Shown piece by piece: positions 8,511-18,533 of a DNA stretch of 64,000 nt (its first letter is position 1; each line of letters opens with the position of its first letter). The stretch spans positions 372,001-436,000 of the forward strand of contig CALSTS010000001.1 of the NCBI GenBank assembly GCA_943789335.1, written 5' to 3'. The DNA is from an uncultured Pseudomonadales bacterium. GTDB lineage: Bacteria > Pseudomonadota > Gammaproteobacteria > Pseudomonadales > Pseudohongiellaceae. The position numbers and the translations under genes are program-made. The notes beneath the pieces are model-generated. The model worked only from the letters and a program-made list of their open reading frames with translations, ran no database searches and was not told where the DNA came from.

Positions 8511-9617
8511 TTAACAGCACCCGGAAGATTCACTGCCGCCACTATGTGAGCCACCTTTTGTTTCTTGTGCCGGACGCAATGTACCTGCGGCTTTACAGAA
8601 TTTCTGGGCACTAGGGGGAGCTGCTGCGCTAATGCCAATAAAACTCTCACTCATCGGCCCCTCCATGAGATATCGAAAAGTACGATCGCTGACTGCGATT
8701 CGCTCACCTCTAGGGAAAACATTATTCAGATCATCGCGCACTTCCGAGAATGGCCCTTTATAAATAACAGCCTGGCCTTTATCTAATAAAGCAATTTTTT
8801 CAGGCTTAACAGCAGTGATAGTCACCGATCTGAACTCTATATTTTCAACAGTTTGCCATGGCTCCATGTCCCACTTATCGTAAGCCACAGCAACAAAACC
8901 AGCTTCAATAAAAGCATCAAGAAAAGCTTTTTCCTGAAATGCTCCAGAAATACAACCACTCCACAAATGTGGATCATCACGTAAATGTTGTGGAACAACT
9001 TCATCACTAACAATGTCTGAAATGGCCACTCTCCCGCCTGGTTTTAATACGCGGTATATTTCGTTAATCATCTGCTTTCGATGCTGTTCTGCAACTAGGT
9101 TTAGCACGCAGTTGGAAACAACCAAATCAACACTGTCACTAACAACTAATGGTGCCTGAGTTTTTTGATTTTCTTTCCAAGCTTCTATAGCAACAGCATC
9201 AGGCTTACTTTCTTCTTGATACTGATTTAAGGCATTCAAATCTAAAGCTAAATCCTGAATATAGCCTTTACGGAAATCAACTCGGTCACTACCAAGCTTT
9301 TCTGCCATTTCGCTTTTATATTTTGTTGCTAATGCGAGCATCTCGTCAGTCATGTCTATGCCGATAACCGAACCTTTGTCTCCTACAAGTTGAGCTGCCA
9401 TGTAACAAATTTTTCCCCCACCACTGCCAAGGTCAAGCACACAGTCGCCGGCTTGAACGTAACGAGACGGATCGCCACAACCATAATCTTTATCGATGAT
9501 TTCTTGTGGTAGGATTTTTAAAAGCTCTACATCATAGTCCACTGGACAACATAAGCTTGCTTCCACTTCTTTAGCACCACCGGCATATCTCTCTGATACT
9601 TTAGCTTCTACACTCAA
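8511..9617 (-). CDS. ArsM-like SAM-dependent methyltransferase with Cys-rich tail
   Basis: A 368-residue class I methyltransferase. Motif I is VLDLGSGGGKICYMAAQL (about 59-76) and the acidic strand 2 is GIDMTDEMLALA. The ArsM-type layout is visible: a Cys pair before the domain (SLCCPVDYD), a Cys in DKDYGCGDPSRYV, and a later Cys in DLVVSNCVLNL. Such spaced cysteines bind trivalent arsenic in arsenite methyltransferases. After the domain is a ~90-residue extension ending in a Gly/Ser stretch with a terminal Cys-Cys. The family is ArsM or a close relative of unknown substrate. No arsR, arsB or arsC is adjacent. Confidence 0.75.
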   Translation of the reverse strand: MSVEAKVSERYAGGAKEVEASLCCPVDYDVELLKILPQEIIDKDYGCGDPSRYVQAGDCVLDLGSGGGKICYMAAQLVGDKGSVIGIDMTDEMLALATKYKSEMAEKLGSDRVDFRKGYIQDLALDLNALNQYQEESKPDAVAIEAWKENQKTQAPLVVSDSVDLVVSNCVLNLVAEQHRKQMINEIYRVLKPGGRVAISDIVSDEVVPQHLRDDPHLWSGCISGAFQEKAFLDAFIEAGFVAVAYDKWDMEPWQTVENIEFRSVTITAVKPEKIALLDKGQAVIYKGPFSEVRDDLNNVFPRGERIAVSDRTFRYLMEGPMSESFIGISAAAPPSAQKFCKAAGTLRPAQETKGGSHSGGSESSGCC

Positions 9618-9682
9618 CCTTCTATCTCCTGATTAGCAATCTTTTAATTATTGTATAAAATTAACAAATTTTAATTCTATAA

Positions 9683-11818
9683 CTATTTTCTTCTCCAGCG
9701 ATGAAATTTTTTCAGCCAAGGATATAACCAAGTTGGAGCATGAGCTTTTCTCCATTCCCCAGCAACATACTTGTTACTCTCTGACAAAGTTGGATAAATA
9801 TGTATCGTTCCCTGAATTTTTTTCAAGCCCAAGCCATGCTTCATGGCCAAAATATATTCTGTAATTAATTCCGCAGCATGATAACCCACAATAGTAGCGC
9901 CAAGAATTTTATCTGTGCCTGGATGAGTTAGTACTTTGATAAAACCTCTATCTTCACTATCCGCAATAGCTCGATCCAGATCATCAATATTATATTTAGT
10001 AAGATCATAATTGATGCCTTTACTCTTGGCTTCTTTTTCATTTAATCCAACTCTAGCAACCTCCGGGTCGGTAAAAGTGGCCCATGGCACTATAGAATAA
10101 TCAACTTTAAACTTCTTAAACCCTGATAAGAGGCTGTTAATTGTGGCATACCAGGCTTGATGTGCCGCCATATGAGTAAACTGATAAGGGCCAACAAGAT
10201 CTCCACAAGCATAGATATTTGGGAAGTTTGTTTGTAAATATTCGTTTACTTTGAGTGCGCCTTGCTCCGTAGTATCAACTCCTAATGTTTCAAGCCCAAA
10301 ACCCTCAATATTTGCTTTACGTCCAATAGCTAACAACGCCACATCAAACGCTAAAGGAAATTCATTTTCAGCATGCTTGAGCATTACCTGGCTTTGTCCT
10401 GCATGTTTCTGGAAAGATAAAACTTGATGCTCGCCTAAAAATTTAATTCCTTCCTGCTGGAAACTATCGAACATAAATTCTGATACTTCTATATCTTCTC
10501 TGGGTAAAGGCCTAGCCTCAGCATCAACCAAAGTGACTTCAGAACCAAGCCTTGCGAATGCCTGTGCCAATTCGCTACCTATTGGACCTCCTCCGACAAC
10601 AAGAAAACGTTTTGGCAATTCTTCCAAATTCCAGATCGTATCAGAGGTCACATAATCTATTTCATCAAGTCCAGGGATTGGAGGGACATTCGGTCTAGCT
10701 CCAGTAGCTAACACAATGTTACGCGTCGAAATTTGCTTGCCATCAACCTCTACAATGTAAGGAGAAATAATTTTAGCTTCTCCCTTAATGCAGTCCACGC
10801 CTAACTCTGTATATCTCTCGACTGAATCATGTGGGGCAACTTTATTAATGACTTCTCTTACCCGCTGCATCACCGCAGAAAAGTCCACTTCCGGAATAGC
10901 TGATTTAATTCCAAAGCTTTCAGATCGGCTAAACAAATGCCTAACCCCGGCACTTCGAATTAATGCCTTGCTAGGCACGCAACCTGTATTAAGACAATCG
11001 CCCCCCATCTCACCCTTTTCAATAAGAACAACTTTGGCTTTAGCCATTGCAGCTATATAAGCTGTTACTAAACCAGCCGACCCTCCTCCAATAACAATAA
11101 GATTAGAATCAAATTTAGGTGGTGACGGAAATGCCTTATAGACTTTTTTCTTTTTAATAACTGCAACGGCCCATTTTGCCAACCATGGGAACAGTGCCAA
11201 CGCCAGCAGAACTCTTACAAGCCCGATACTAAACACAGCAGGAATACTTTCTGCCATCCCTAACTGTGCACCAACTTCGACATAAAGCCCAGTACCAACT
11301 AACATACCAAGCTGGCTGACCCAGTAAAAATCTCGTAAACGAATTGGCGTCAAAGCCATTAGCATATTGACAAGGAAAAAGGGAAACACTGGAATTAAAC
11401 GCAGGGTAAATAAATAAAAGATCCCATCTTTCTCTATCCCCTCATTTATCGGTTTAAGCCTGCTCCCGAATTTGTTTTGTACCCAGTCATGTAAGATTGT
11501 TCTGGCCATCAGAAAAGCTAAACTAGCACCAATAGTGCTAGCAAAAGACACCAATATTAAGGCCCACCAAAATCCAAATAACCCGCCACCAGCTAATGTC
11601 ACTAGTGCAGCAGCTGGCAGTGAAAAAGCTGTAATCAGGATATAAAGAATGAAATATAGGAGTGAAGTTAATGCAAAGTTATTTTCTTTATACTCAAGAA
11701 ATAAATCTCTTTGTTCCTGAAAAAATGACAATTGCAAATAGTCACCTAAGTCAAAAATAAAAAAACTGCTTAAAACAGACAAAAAAAGTAAAAGTAAAAC
11801 GAGTTGTTTTTTATTCAT
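9683..11818 (-). CDS. Fusion: TVP38/TMEM64 (DedA-like) membrane domain + FAD pyridine-nucleotide-disulfide oxidoreductase
   Basis: A 711-residue two-domain protein. Residues 1-225 hold several membrane segments with the SNARE-associated/VTT pattern (LVTLAGGGLFGFWWALILV, MARTILHDWV). From about 238 comes an FAD domain, LIVIGGGSAGLVTAYIAAM, then the redox disulfide GGDCLNTGCVPSKALI (CxxxxC). The NAD motif is LVVGGGPIGSELAQAFARLG, and the dimer-interface His is in HIYPTLSESNKYVAGE. The soluble part resembles mercuric reductase or dihydrolipoamide dehydrogenase but lacks the N-terminal HMA domain and C-terminal Cys pair of MerA. The fusion recurs in bacteria; its electron acceptor is unknown. Divergent from hemB. 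Confidence 0.88.
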   Translation of the reverse strand: MNKKQLVLLLLFLSVLSSFFIFDLGDYLQLSFFQEQRDLFLEYKENNFALTSLLYFILYILITAFSLPAAALVTLAGGGLFGFWWALILVSFASTIGASLAFLMARTILHDWVQNKFGSRLKPINEGIEKDGIFYLFTLRLIPVFPFFLVNMLMALTPIRLRDFYWVSQLGMLVGTGLYVEVGAQLGMAESIPAVFSIGLVRVLLALALFPWLAKWAVAVIKKKKVYKAFPSPPKFDSNLIVIGGGSAGLVTAYIAAMAKAKVVLIEKGEMGGDCLNTGCVPSKALIRSAGVRHLFSRSESFGIKSAIPEVDFSAVMQRVREVINKVAPHDSVERYTELGVDCIKGEAKIISPYIVEVDGKQISTRNIVLATGARPNVPPIPGLDEIDYVTSDTIWNLEELPKRFLVVGGGPIGSELAQAFARLGSEVTLVDAEARPLPREDIEVSEFMFDSFQQEGIKFLGEHQVLSFQKHAGQSQVMLKHAENEFPLAFDVALLAIGRKANIEGFGLETLGVDTTEQGALKVNEYLQTNFPNIYACGDLVGPYQFTHMAAHQAWYATINSLLSGFKKFKVDYSIVPWATFTDPEVARVGLNEKEAKSKGINYDLTKYNIDDLDRAIADSEDRGFIKVLTHPGTDKILGATIVGYHAAELITEYILAMKHGLGLKKIQGTIHIYPTLSESNKYVAGEWRKAHAPTWLYPWLKKFHRWRRK

Positions 11819-11927
11819 TTTATTCTTTGATATGCCATAATTAGTTCAACATTGTTGTCATAGATAACTTTCGTTCGGAGATGTTACTAAGAAAGTCAGA
11901 TTAATACCTCTTTATCACTTTATTTGA

Positions 11928-12956
<1,029 letters not shown>

Positions 12957-13033
12957 AGTTTTAACTCCATATTAAACACCTAGTATTAAAATCTGTAATT
13001 AACATTAACTCTATATTTTGTAAGGAACTTATC

Positions 13034-13360
13034 ATGAGCGATAAAATCAGCCACATCTCCGATGACAGTTTTGAAAGCGATGTTATTAATGCCGGCGGTC
13101 CAGTTCTAGTAGATTTTTGGGCAGAATGGTGTGGCCCATGCAAAATGATCGCGCCTGTCCTGGAAGATCTTGCCGATGAGTATGATGGCAAACTTAAAGT
13201 TTGCAAAATGGATGTTGATCAAAATAAAGCCATTGCTGAAAAGTACAATGTTAAAGGTATTCCTACATTAATCATTTTTAATAATGGTGATGCTGCAGGC
13301 AAGAAAGTTGGCGCTCTTTCAAAAGCTCAGTTATCTGCTTTTATCGATAGTACAATTTAA
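13034..13360 (+). CDS. trxA: Thioredoxin 1
   Basis: A 108-residue cytoplasmic thiol reductase. The active site [10 protein letters not shown] lies at about residues 28-37, and the cis-proline segment GIPTLIIF follows. Length and ends match E. coli TrxA. AAGGAA sits ahead of ATG 13034. It lies upstream of rho, the usual trxA-rho order, separated by a 317-base leader. Confidence 0.97.
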   Translation: MSDKISHISDDSFESDVINAGGPVLVDFWAEWCGPCKMIAPVLEDLADEYDGKLKVCKMDVDQNKAIAEKYNVKGIPTLIIFNNGDAAGKKVGALSKAQLSAFIDSTI

Positions 13361-13677
13361 CAAAATAGCTAGATAGACTAGTTAATTAGCAGGATAGTAA
13401 AAAAAACAGCTTTTTTATAATATTTACTTTACACAGCATGGGGCGGGTGATAGATTACCCGCCAGCTTGTCATTTCAGGCGCCATTCCAAGGTGCCAAAT
13501 TAACAAAAATATAATTTAAAACTGAAAAACCTTACTTAAGGCGAACAGGGCAAGCAATTAATTTATTAACCCATTAACTTTTTCAATTACTTCTTTTTAA
13601 ATAAAAATTAAAAACCTACCCTTCTTTTGTCTCTATGAGGCTTATTGCACTTTTAATCTACTCTATGAATCTACTCT
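13361..13677 (+). promoter_or_regulatory. trxA-rho intergenic leader with hairpin and duplicated rho start
   Basis: A 317-base gap without a gene. At 13442-13463 a strong stem GGCGGGT/ACCCGCC has an 8-base loop and no T-run after it. At 13401-13416 an A-run/T-run pair around CAGC might end trxA transcripts weakly. Just before rho, a 13-base unit AATCTACTCTATG occurs twice in tandem (13655-13667 and 13668-13680) and a third copy begins. rho is autoregulated through its leader in E. coli; similar control here is an inference. Confidence 0.5.
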
Positions 13678-14937
13678 ATGAATCTATCTGAACTGAAAAC
13701 CAAACCAATCTCTGAACTAATCCAAATCGCCCAAGAAATGGGACTAGATAACGTTTCTCGTACACGTAAACAAGACGTTATTTTTCATTTACTAAAACGC
13801 CATGCAAAAAATGGTGAAGATATTTATGGCGACGGAGTGCTTGAAATCTTGCAAGATGGTTTTGGCTTTTTACGCTCTTCAGATGCTTCTTACTTGGCCG
13901 GCCCTGATGATATTTATGTCTCACCTAGCCAAATTCGCCGTTTTAATTTACGAACAGGCGATACTGTAGCTGGCAAAATTCGGCCTCCAAAAGATGGCGA
14001 AAGATATTTTGCCTTACTAAAAGTAAATGAAATAAATTTTGATAAACCTGAAAACTCTCGTAATAAAATACTCTTCGAAAACCTTACTCCACTGTTCCCC
14101 GATCAAAGACTAATCCTTGAGGTTGGTAATGGCAGCTCGGAAGATTTAAGTTCAAGAGTAATAGATTTAGTTGCTCCTATTGGAAAAGGTCAACGCGGGT
14201 TGATCGTTTCTCCACCGAAAGCAGGTAAGACCTTAATTCTTCAAAATATCGCTCAGGCGATTACTCGTAACGCTCCAGAATGCCATTTAATCGTTTTATT
14301 AATAGACGAAAGGCCGGAAGAAGTAACAGAAATGAAGCGCTCAGTGCGAGGTGAAGTTGTTGCCAGTACTTTTGATGAGCCACCTTCACGACATGTACAA
14401 GTAGCTGAAATGGTAATCGAAAAAGCTAAACGTCTGGTAGAACATAAAGAAGATGTAATTATTCTGTTGGACTCTATGACACGTCTAGCCAGAGCATACA
14501 ACACAATTATTCCTTCATCAGGAAAAGTATTAACCGGTGGTGTGGATGCACATGCCCTTGAGCGACCAAAACGATTTTTTGGTGCAGCAAGAAATATTGA
14601 AGAAGGCGGAAGTTTAACCATTATTTCTACTTGTCTGATAGAAACAGGCTCAAAAATGGATGAAGTTATTTACGAAGAGTTTAAAGGCACTGGCAACATG
14701 GAATTACATCTGGATAGAAAAATGGCGGAAAAACGCGTTTATCCAGCAATTAATGTGCGTCGCTCCGGCACCCGCCGCGAAGACCTACTAACCACAGAAG
14801 AAGAATTACAACGCATGTGGATTCTGCGCAAATTGCTTACTTCTATGGAAGACGTGCCGGCTACAGAATTCATTCTAGATAAATTAAAAGATACCAAGAC
14901 CAATGATGAATTTTTTCAGTCTATGAAACGTAAATAG
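13678..14937 (+). CDS. rho: Transcription termination factor Rho
   Basis: A 419-residue hexameric RNA-dependent ATPase helicase. The N-terminal helical domain starts [14 protein letters not shown], matching E. coli and fixing ATG 13678. The cold-shock-like RNA-binding domain contains [19 protein letters not shown]. Walker A is [12 protein letters not shown] (about 176-187), the Walker B region is [17 protein letters not shown], and the Q-loop [20 protein letters not shown] is present. Length is the same as E. coli Rho. No Shine-Dalgarno sequence precedes the start; the tandem repeat described for the leader lies there instead. Confidence 0.98.
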   Translation: MNLSELKTKPISELIQIAQEMGLDNVSRTRKQDVIFHLLKRHAKNGEDIYGDGVLEILQDGFGFLRSSDASYLAGPDDIYVSPSQIRRFNLRTGDTVAGKIRPPKDGERYFALLKVNEINFDKPENSRNKILFENLTPLFPDQRLILEVGNGSSEDLSSRVIDLVAPIGKGQRGLIVSPPKAGKTLILQNIAQAITRNAPECHLIVLLIDERPEEVTEMKRSVRGEVVASTFDEPPSRHVQVAEMVIEKAKRLVEHKEDVIILLDSMTRLARAYNTIIPSSGKVLTGGVDAHALERPKRFFGAARNIEEGGSLTIISTCLIETGSKMDEVIYEEFKGTGNMELHLDRKMAEKRVYPAINVRRSGTRREDLLTTEEELQRMWILRKLLTSMEDVPATEFILDKLKDTKTNDEFFQSMKRK

Positions 14938-14970
14938 CCCTCTTTGGAAAGCAATTAGGTTAAGCCAGCT

Positions 14971-16437
14971 ATGTTCAAGGACCTCCGCGATTTCATTGAA
15001 TTACTTGAACAACAAGGTGAATTAAAGCGTATCAGCACTCCAGTAGACCCTTACTTGGAAATCACTGAAATCTCCGACAGAACTTTACGGCGTGGAGGTC
15101 CCGCGCTTTTATTTGAAAACCCCTTAAATTCAACCATTCCTGTATTAGCTAATCTATTTGGCACCACAAAACGTGTTGCTATGGCGATGGGGCAAAAAGA
15201 TGTTGAAGCCTTACGCGATGTCGGCAAGTTATTAGCTTTTCTAAAAGAACCCGAACCACCCAAAGGTTGGAAAGATCTATTAGAAAAAGCGCCAATTTTT
15301 AAACAAGCACTAAACCTTTCTCCAAAAGTTATTAAATCTCCGCCTTGCCAGGAAATTGTCATTGAAGAAGATGATATTGATATTAATGCACTGCCTATTC
15401 AAACCTGCTGGCCGGAAGATGTTGCTCCACTTATTACCTGGCCACTTGTCATCACCAAAGGGCCCAATAAAGAAAGGCAAAACCTGGGGATATATCGCAT
15501 GCAAGTTATCGGTAAAAACCGATTAATCATGCGTTGGTTATCTCATCGTGGAGGTGCACTTGATTTTAAAGAATGGCAAGAGGCTCATCCCGGTGAAGGT
15601 TTTCCAATAAGTATCGCCATTGGCGCTGATCCAGCAACAATTTTAGGCACTGTAACCCCTGTGCCAGATACTTTATCGGAATATGCGTTTGCCGGTCTTT
15701 TACGCGGAAGTAAAACTGAAGTTGCAAAAAGCTTGAGTAACAACTTACAAGTACCTGCTTCTGCAGAATTCGTACTCGAAGGAGTTATTGAGCCTAATGA
15801 TATGGCCAGTGAAGGGCCCTATGGTGATCACACCGGTTATTACAATGAAGTTGAAAAGTTTCCGGTATTTACTATTAAAAAAATTACTCACCGCAAAGAC
15901 CCTATTTATCACAGCACCTACACCGGCAGGCCGCCTGATGAGCCCGCCATCCTCGGTGTTGCTTTGAATGAAGTCTTCATTCCAATTATTCAAAAACAAT
16001 ATCCAGAAATAACTGATTTTTATTTACCCCCAGAAGGTTGCTCATACCGGCTTGCAGTCATCAGTATAAAAAAACAGTATCCCGGTCATGCTAAACGCGT
16101 GATGATGGGTTTATGGTCCTTTTTGCGCCAGTTTATGTATACCAAATTTGTCATAGTCGTTGATGACGATATTGATATTCGTAATTGGGAAGATGTTATC
16201 TGGGCCATGACGACCCGTATGGATCCAGTTAGAGACACTGTAACCATTGAAAATACACCGATAGATTATCTAGATTTTGCCTCGCCTGTTTCTGGGCTAG
16301 GTTCAAAAATGGGTTTTGATGCCACCACTAAAATTGGCGCTGAAACCACTCGAGAATGGGGCAGCCCCATCAGTATGAGCCAGGACGTTAAAGACAGAGT
16401 CGATGCCATTTGGCAGGAACTCGGTATTTTTGACTAA
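14971..16437 (+). CDS. ubiD: 3-octaprenyl-4-hydroxybenzoate decarboxylase UbiD
   Basis: A 488-residue prenylated-flavin-dependent decarboxylase of ubiquinone synthesis. Family segments run in order: [21 protein letters not shown] at the start, [19 protein letters not shown] (about 171-189), [14 protein letters not shown] (about 278-291) and the C-terminal [20 protein letters not shown]. Length is close to E. coli UbiD. It needs UbiX to make the cofactor; ubiX is not in the window. It follows rho by 33 bases and may share its transcript. Confidence 0.96.
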   Translation: MFKDLRDFIELLEQQGELKRISTPVDPYLEITEISDRTLRRGGPALLFENPLNSTIPVLANLFGTTKRVAMAMGQKDVEALRDVGKLLAFLKEPEPPKGWKDLLEKAPIFKQALNLSPKVIKSPPCQEIVIEEDDIDINALPIQTCWPEDVAPLITWPLVITKGPNKERQNLGIYRMQVIGKNRLIMRWLSHRGGALDFKEWQEAHPGEGFPISIAIGADPATILGTVTPVPDTLSEYAFAGLLRGSKTEVAKSLSNNLQVPASAEFVLEGVIEPNDMASEGPYGDHTGYYNEVEKFPVFTIKKITHRKDPIYHSTYTGRPPDEPAILGVALNEVFIPIIQKQYPEITDFYLPPEGCSYRLAVISIKKQYPGHAKRVMMGLWSFLRQFMYTKFVIVVDDDIDIRNWEDVIWAMTTRMDPVRDTVTIENTPIDYLDFASPVSGLGSKMGFDATTKIGAETTREWGSPISMSQDVKDRVDAIWQELGIFD

Positions 16438-16475
16438 AAACTGGAAAACTCTCCAAACTGTACTAAATTAAAACT

Positions 16476-16504
16476 ATCACTGAGATTAGGTGATGTTTTT
16501 TTTT
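16476..16504 (+). terminator. Weak candidate terminator after ubiD
   Basis: ATCAC (16476-16480) can pair with GTGAT (16490-16494) around a 9-base loop, followed by a run of nine T. The stem is only five pairs, so this is tentative. It would separate ubiD from the microcin-like gene. Confidence 0.35.
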
Positions 16505-16529
16505 AATTTCTTACGACAAGGAGATAGTC

Positions 16530-16784
16530 ATGAGAGCGTTAACCGTACAGGAAGTAAAAGAGGTTAGTGGTGGATCGTATTTAAGCGATGTTACAGATCT
16601 AGCAACACAAACTGGTTTAATTGGCAGTATTGTTGGTTATGCAGCTACCGGTACTGCTGCAGGTGCAACCACAGGAGGCTGGTGGGGCCCTGGGGTTGGA
16701 GTAGCATGGGGCGCTGGGACCGGCGCTGGCACATACCTTTATGACAGATATGTCAGCCGATTAATATTAAATGGAACCTATTAG
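16530..16784 (+). CDS. Microcin V-type double-glycine leader peptide (putative class II bacteriocin)
   Basis: An 84-residue precursor. MRALTVQEVKEVSGG is a textbook double-glycine leader, close in form to the colicin V leader (MRTLTLNELDSVSGG as I recall it). It predicts cleavage after residue 15 by a C39-peptidase ABC exporter. The remaining 69 residues are rich in Gly, Ala and Thr with small-xxx-small helices (SIVGYAATGTAAG, GVGVAWGAGTGAGTYLY), as in membrane-inserting class II bacteriocins and microcins. A strong ribosome site, AAGGAGA, lies 7 bases before ATG 16530. No CvaAB-like exporter is in the window, so it would need a remote one. Activity is inferred, not shown. Confidence 0.75.
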   Translation: MRALTVQEVKEVSGGSYLSDVTDLATQTGLIGSIVGYAATGTAAGATTGGWWGPGVGVAWGAGTGAGTYLYDRYVSRLILNGTY

Positions 16785-16854
16785 TACATCGGGAAAATAT
16801 CAAACCCTCTGGCAGTTTTCTATAGCGAGATTGTCAGAGGGAGTAGTAGGTAAA

Positions 16855-17186
16855 ATGGAAATTAAAGTTAGAAATTCTATTAGAGTATTAGGCCTTTTTC
16901 TTTCTCTATTAGGGTTCTTTGTGATCTGGTTAATGATATTAGAAGAAGAAAGCCTTAGCAGATATGAATTTTTTTATTCTATTTTCGCAGGCCTATTCTT
17001 TTTCCCTTTAGTTCTATCAAGCTCAATACTTGGTCGAGTTCCCTACTTTATTTCAAAACGCATTCCAAAATTTTTGAAGATACGACATTGCATGCAGAAA
17101 AGAATTTTAAGGAGTTTTCAGTCGAATCTGTGGTTGGAGCGATTGTTTTTCTAACAATAGTATTCCTGACTATCTACTTCCAATAA
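16855..17186 (+). pseudogene. Small membrane protein, candidate bacteriocin immunity protein, apparently frameshifted
   Basis: The reading frame from ATG 16855 (GAGGG upstream) encodes MEIKVRNSIRVLGLFLSLLG with two membrane segments and ends at 17154 with an odd basic tail. In another frame the DNA from about 17067 reads KIFEDTTLHAEKNFKEFSVE and then a third membrane helix, VVGAIVFLTIVFLTIYFQ, ending at TAA 17184-17186. This tail looks much more protein-like, so a one-base loss near 17050-17066 is likely. Position 70 bases after the microcin-like gene, small size and membrane helices fit an immunity protein. No family was recognised. A frame-1 protein of 99 residues is the alternative. Confidence 0.5.
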
Positions 17187-17247
17187 ATATATTCGTGATT
17201 TAGTTTTTTTGTACAATTAAATAATTCAGTATTTTTTTGGGTTTAAT

Positions 17248-17814
17248 ATGCGCACTCAATTTATTTGCGGTTATTTCTTAACAGTTGCACTTCTACTCTG
17301 GTCTTTGATATCTCAGAATTTTGAATTTTTATTTTATGGAATAACGACTTTAATATTAGTTGCTGTTTTACATAAAGCAGACCAACAATTTACTTTCAGC
17401 TCCAAGGTTCTGTGGGGCTTTAATATTTGGATTATCTTGCACATTCTCGGTGGCTTATTACCTGTGGATGATGGTGTACTTTATTCATTTGTCCTAATTG
17501 ATTTTATTGGTGAGCCATATTCAATATTAAAATATGATCAGCTTGTACATTTTTACTGTTATTTCATAGCGGCTCTTTTAATTTGGAAAATTGTCTCAAG
17601 TCTTGATCAGAAATCATTAGCTACAGCAACAATAATTACGGTGTTAGCTGCATCTGGCATTGGCGGCATCAATGAAATTATTGAGTTTTTGGCAACCGTA
17701 TTTATTCCTAATACCAATGTTGGCGGTTACGAAAATACTGCTATTGATATTACTTGTAATTTCCTTGGCGCCTGTGCGGCAATACCTTTTTTTAAGCGCG
17801 ATAAAGCTGAATGA
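17248..17814 (+). CDS. YjdF/DUF2238-like integral membrane protein
   Basis: A 188-residue protein with about five or six membrane helices. Conserved-looking polar positions inside helices are typical of the YjdF (DUF2238) family: ILHILGG, YDQLVHFYCYF, GGINEIIEF and the late ENTAIDITCNFLGA. No biochemical role is known to me. The stop overlaps the nnrE start (ATGA), so the two are translationally coupled. Confidence 0.7.
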   Translation: MRTQFICGYFLTVALLLWSLISQNFEFLFYGITTLILVAVLHKADQQFTFSSKVLWGFNIWIILHILGGLLPVDDGVLYSFVLIDFIGEPYSILKYDQLVHFYCYFIAALLIWKIVSSLDQKSLATATIITVLAASGIGGINEIIEFLATVFIPNTNVGGYENTAIDITCNFLGACAAIPFFKRDKAE

Positions 17815-18509
17815 AAAACCCCCACTACTATACTGCTGCTGCTACCAGAGAGCTCGATCGGCTTGCTATCGAAGAACTTAACATTCCAGGCTTTGAGCTC
17901 ATGCAGCGAGCTGGCAATGCTGCATTTAATTGTTTATTAAACAACTGGCCAAATGTTACAAAGATTATTGTCTTATGTGGAATCGGCAATAACGGCGGCG
18001 ATGGTTTTATAATTGCAGGCTTGGCTAAAAAGCATGGCCTACAAGTAAAGCTTTTTGCCACTGGAGATTTATCTAAAATAAATGGTGATGCTAAAAAAGC
18101 TTTGGACTATGCATTATCTCTGGGACTTAAGGTTTCACCGATTTTGGAATTTAACCGCATCTTTAAAAAGCAAAAAGAAGACAGCAAAAGTAAAACTGTA
18201 GAACTAGTTATAGTGGATGCTCTATTAGGAACAGGACTGAACGGCACGATACGAGAACCTTTCACCCATTTAATCAATGCGATAAATGCTAGCTCTCTAC
18301 CTGTTCTTGCAGTGGATATCCCTTCCGGTCTTTGTAGTGATTCTGGCGAAATGCTAGGGAATGCAATTAAAGCAGAGGTAACAATTACCTTTATTGCTAG
18401 AAAAATTGGCTTGATATCGAACTCTGGACCTGAGTTCGTCGGAAAACTTTTATTTGATGATCTAAATGTACCAGATGATGTTTATAAAAAAGTATCTTTT
18501 GTAAAATAG
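17811..18509 (+). CDS. nnrE: NAD(P)H-hydrate epimerase (YjeF N-terminal domain)
   Basis: A 232-residue stand-alone YjeF_N protein that interconverts R and S forms of damaged, hydrated NAD(P)H. GNNGGDGFIIAGLAKKHG (about 61-78) is the nucleotide-binding loop. DALLGTGLNGTIREPF (about 138-153) and AVDIPSGLCSDSGEMLG (about 171-187) carry the catalytic Asp region. Many bacteria fuse this to the ADP-dependent dehydratase NnrD. Here the gene ends after the epimerase domain, and the next gene (hemY) is on the other strand, so NnrD must be elsewhere or absent. Confidence 0.87.
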   Translation: MKNPHYYTAAATRELDRLAIEELNIPGFELMQRAGNAAFNCLLNNWPNVTKIIVLCGIGNNGGDGFIIAGLAKKHGLQVKLFATGDLSKINGDAKKALDYALSLGLKVSPILEFNRIFKKQKEDSKSKTVELVIVDALLGTGLNGTIREPFTHLINAINASSLPVLAVDIPSGLCSDSGEMLGNAIKAEVTITFIARKIGLISNSGPEFVGKLLFDDLNVPDDVYKKVSFVK

Positions 18510-18533
18510 TTTCTTCAGGCTCTCTCTATTTTT

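Noticed and set aside
16771-16854. Longer start for the immunity candidate at ATG 16771
   Set aside because: It overlaps the microcin-like gene, and the added residues are not membrane-like; ATG 16855 has GAGGG upstream.
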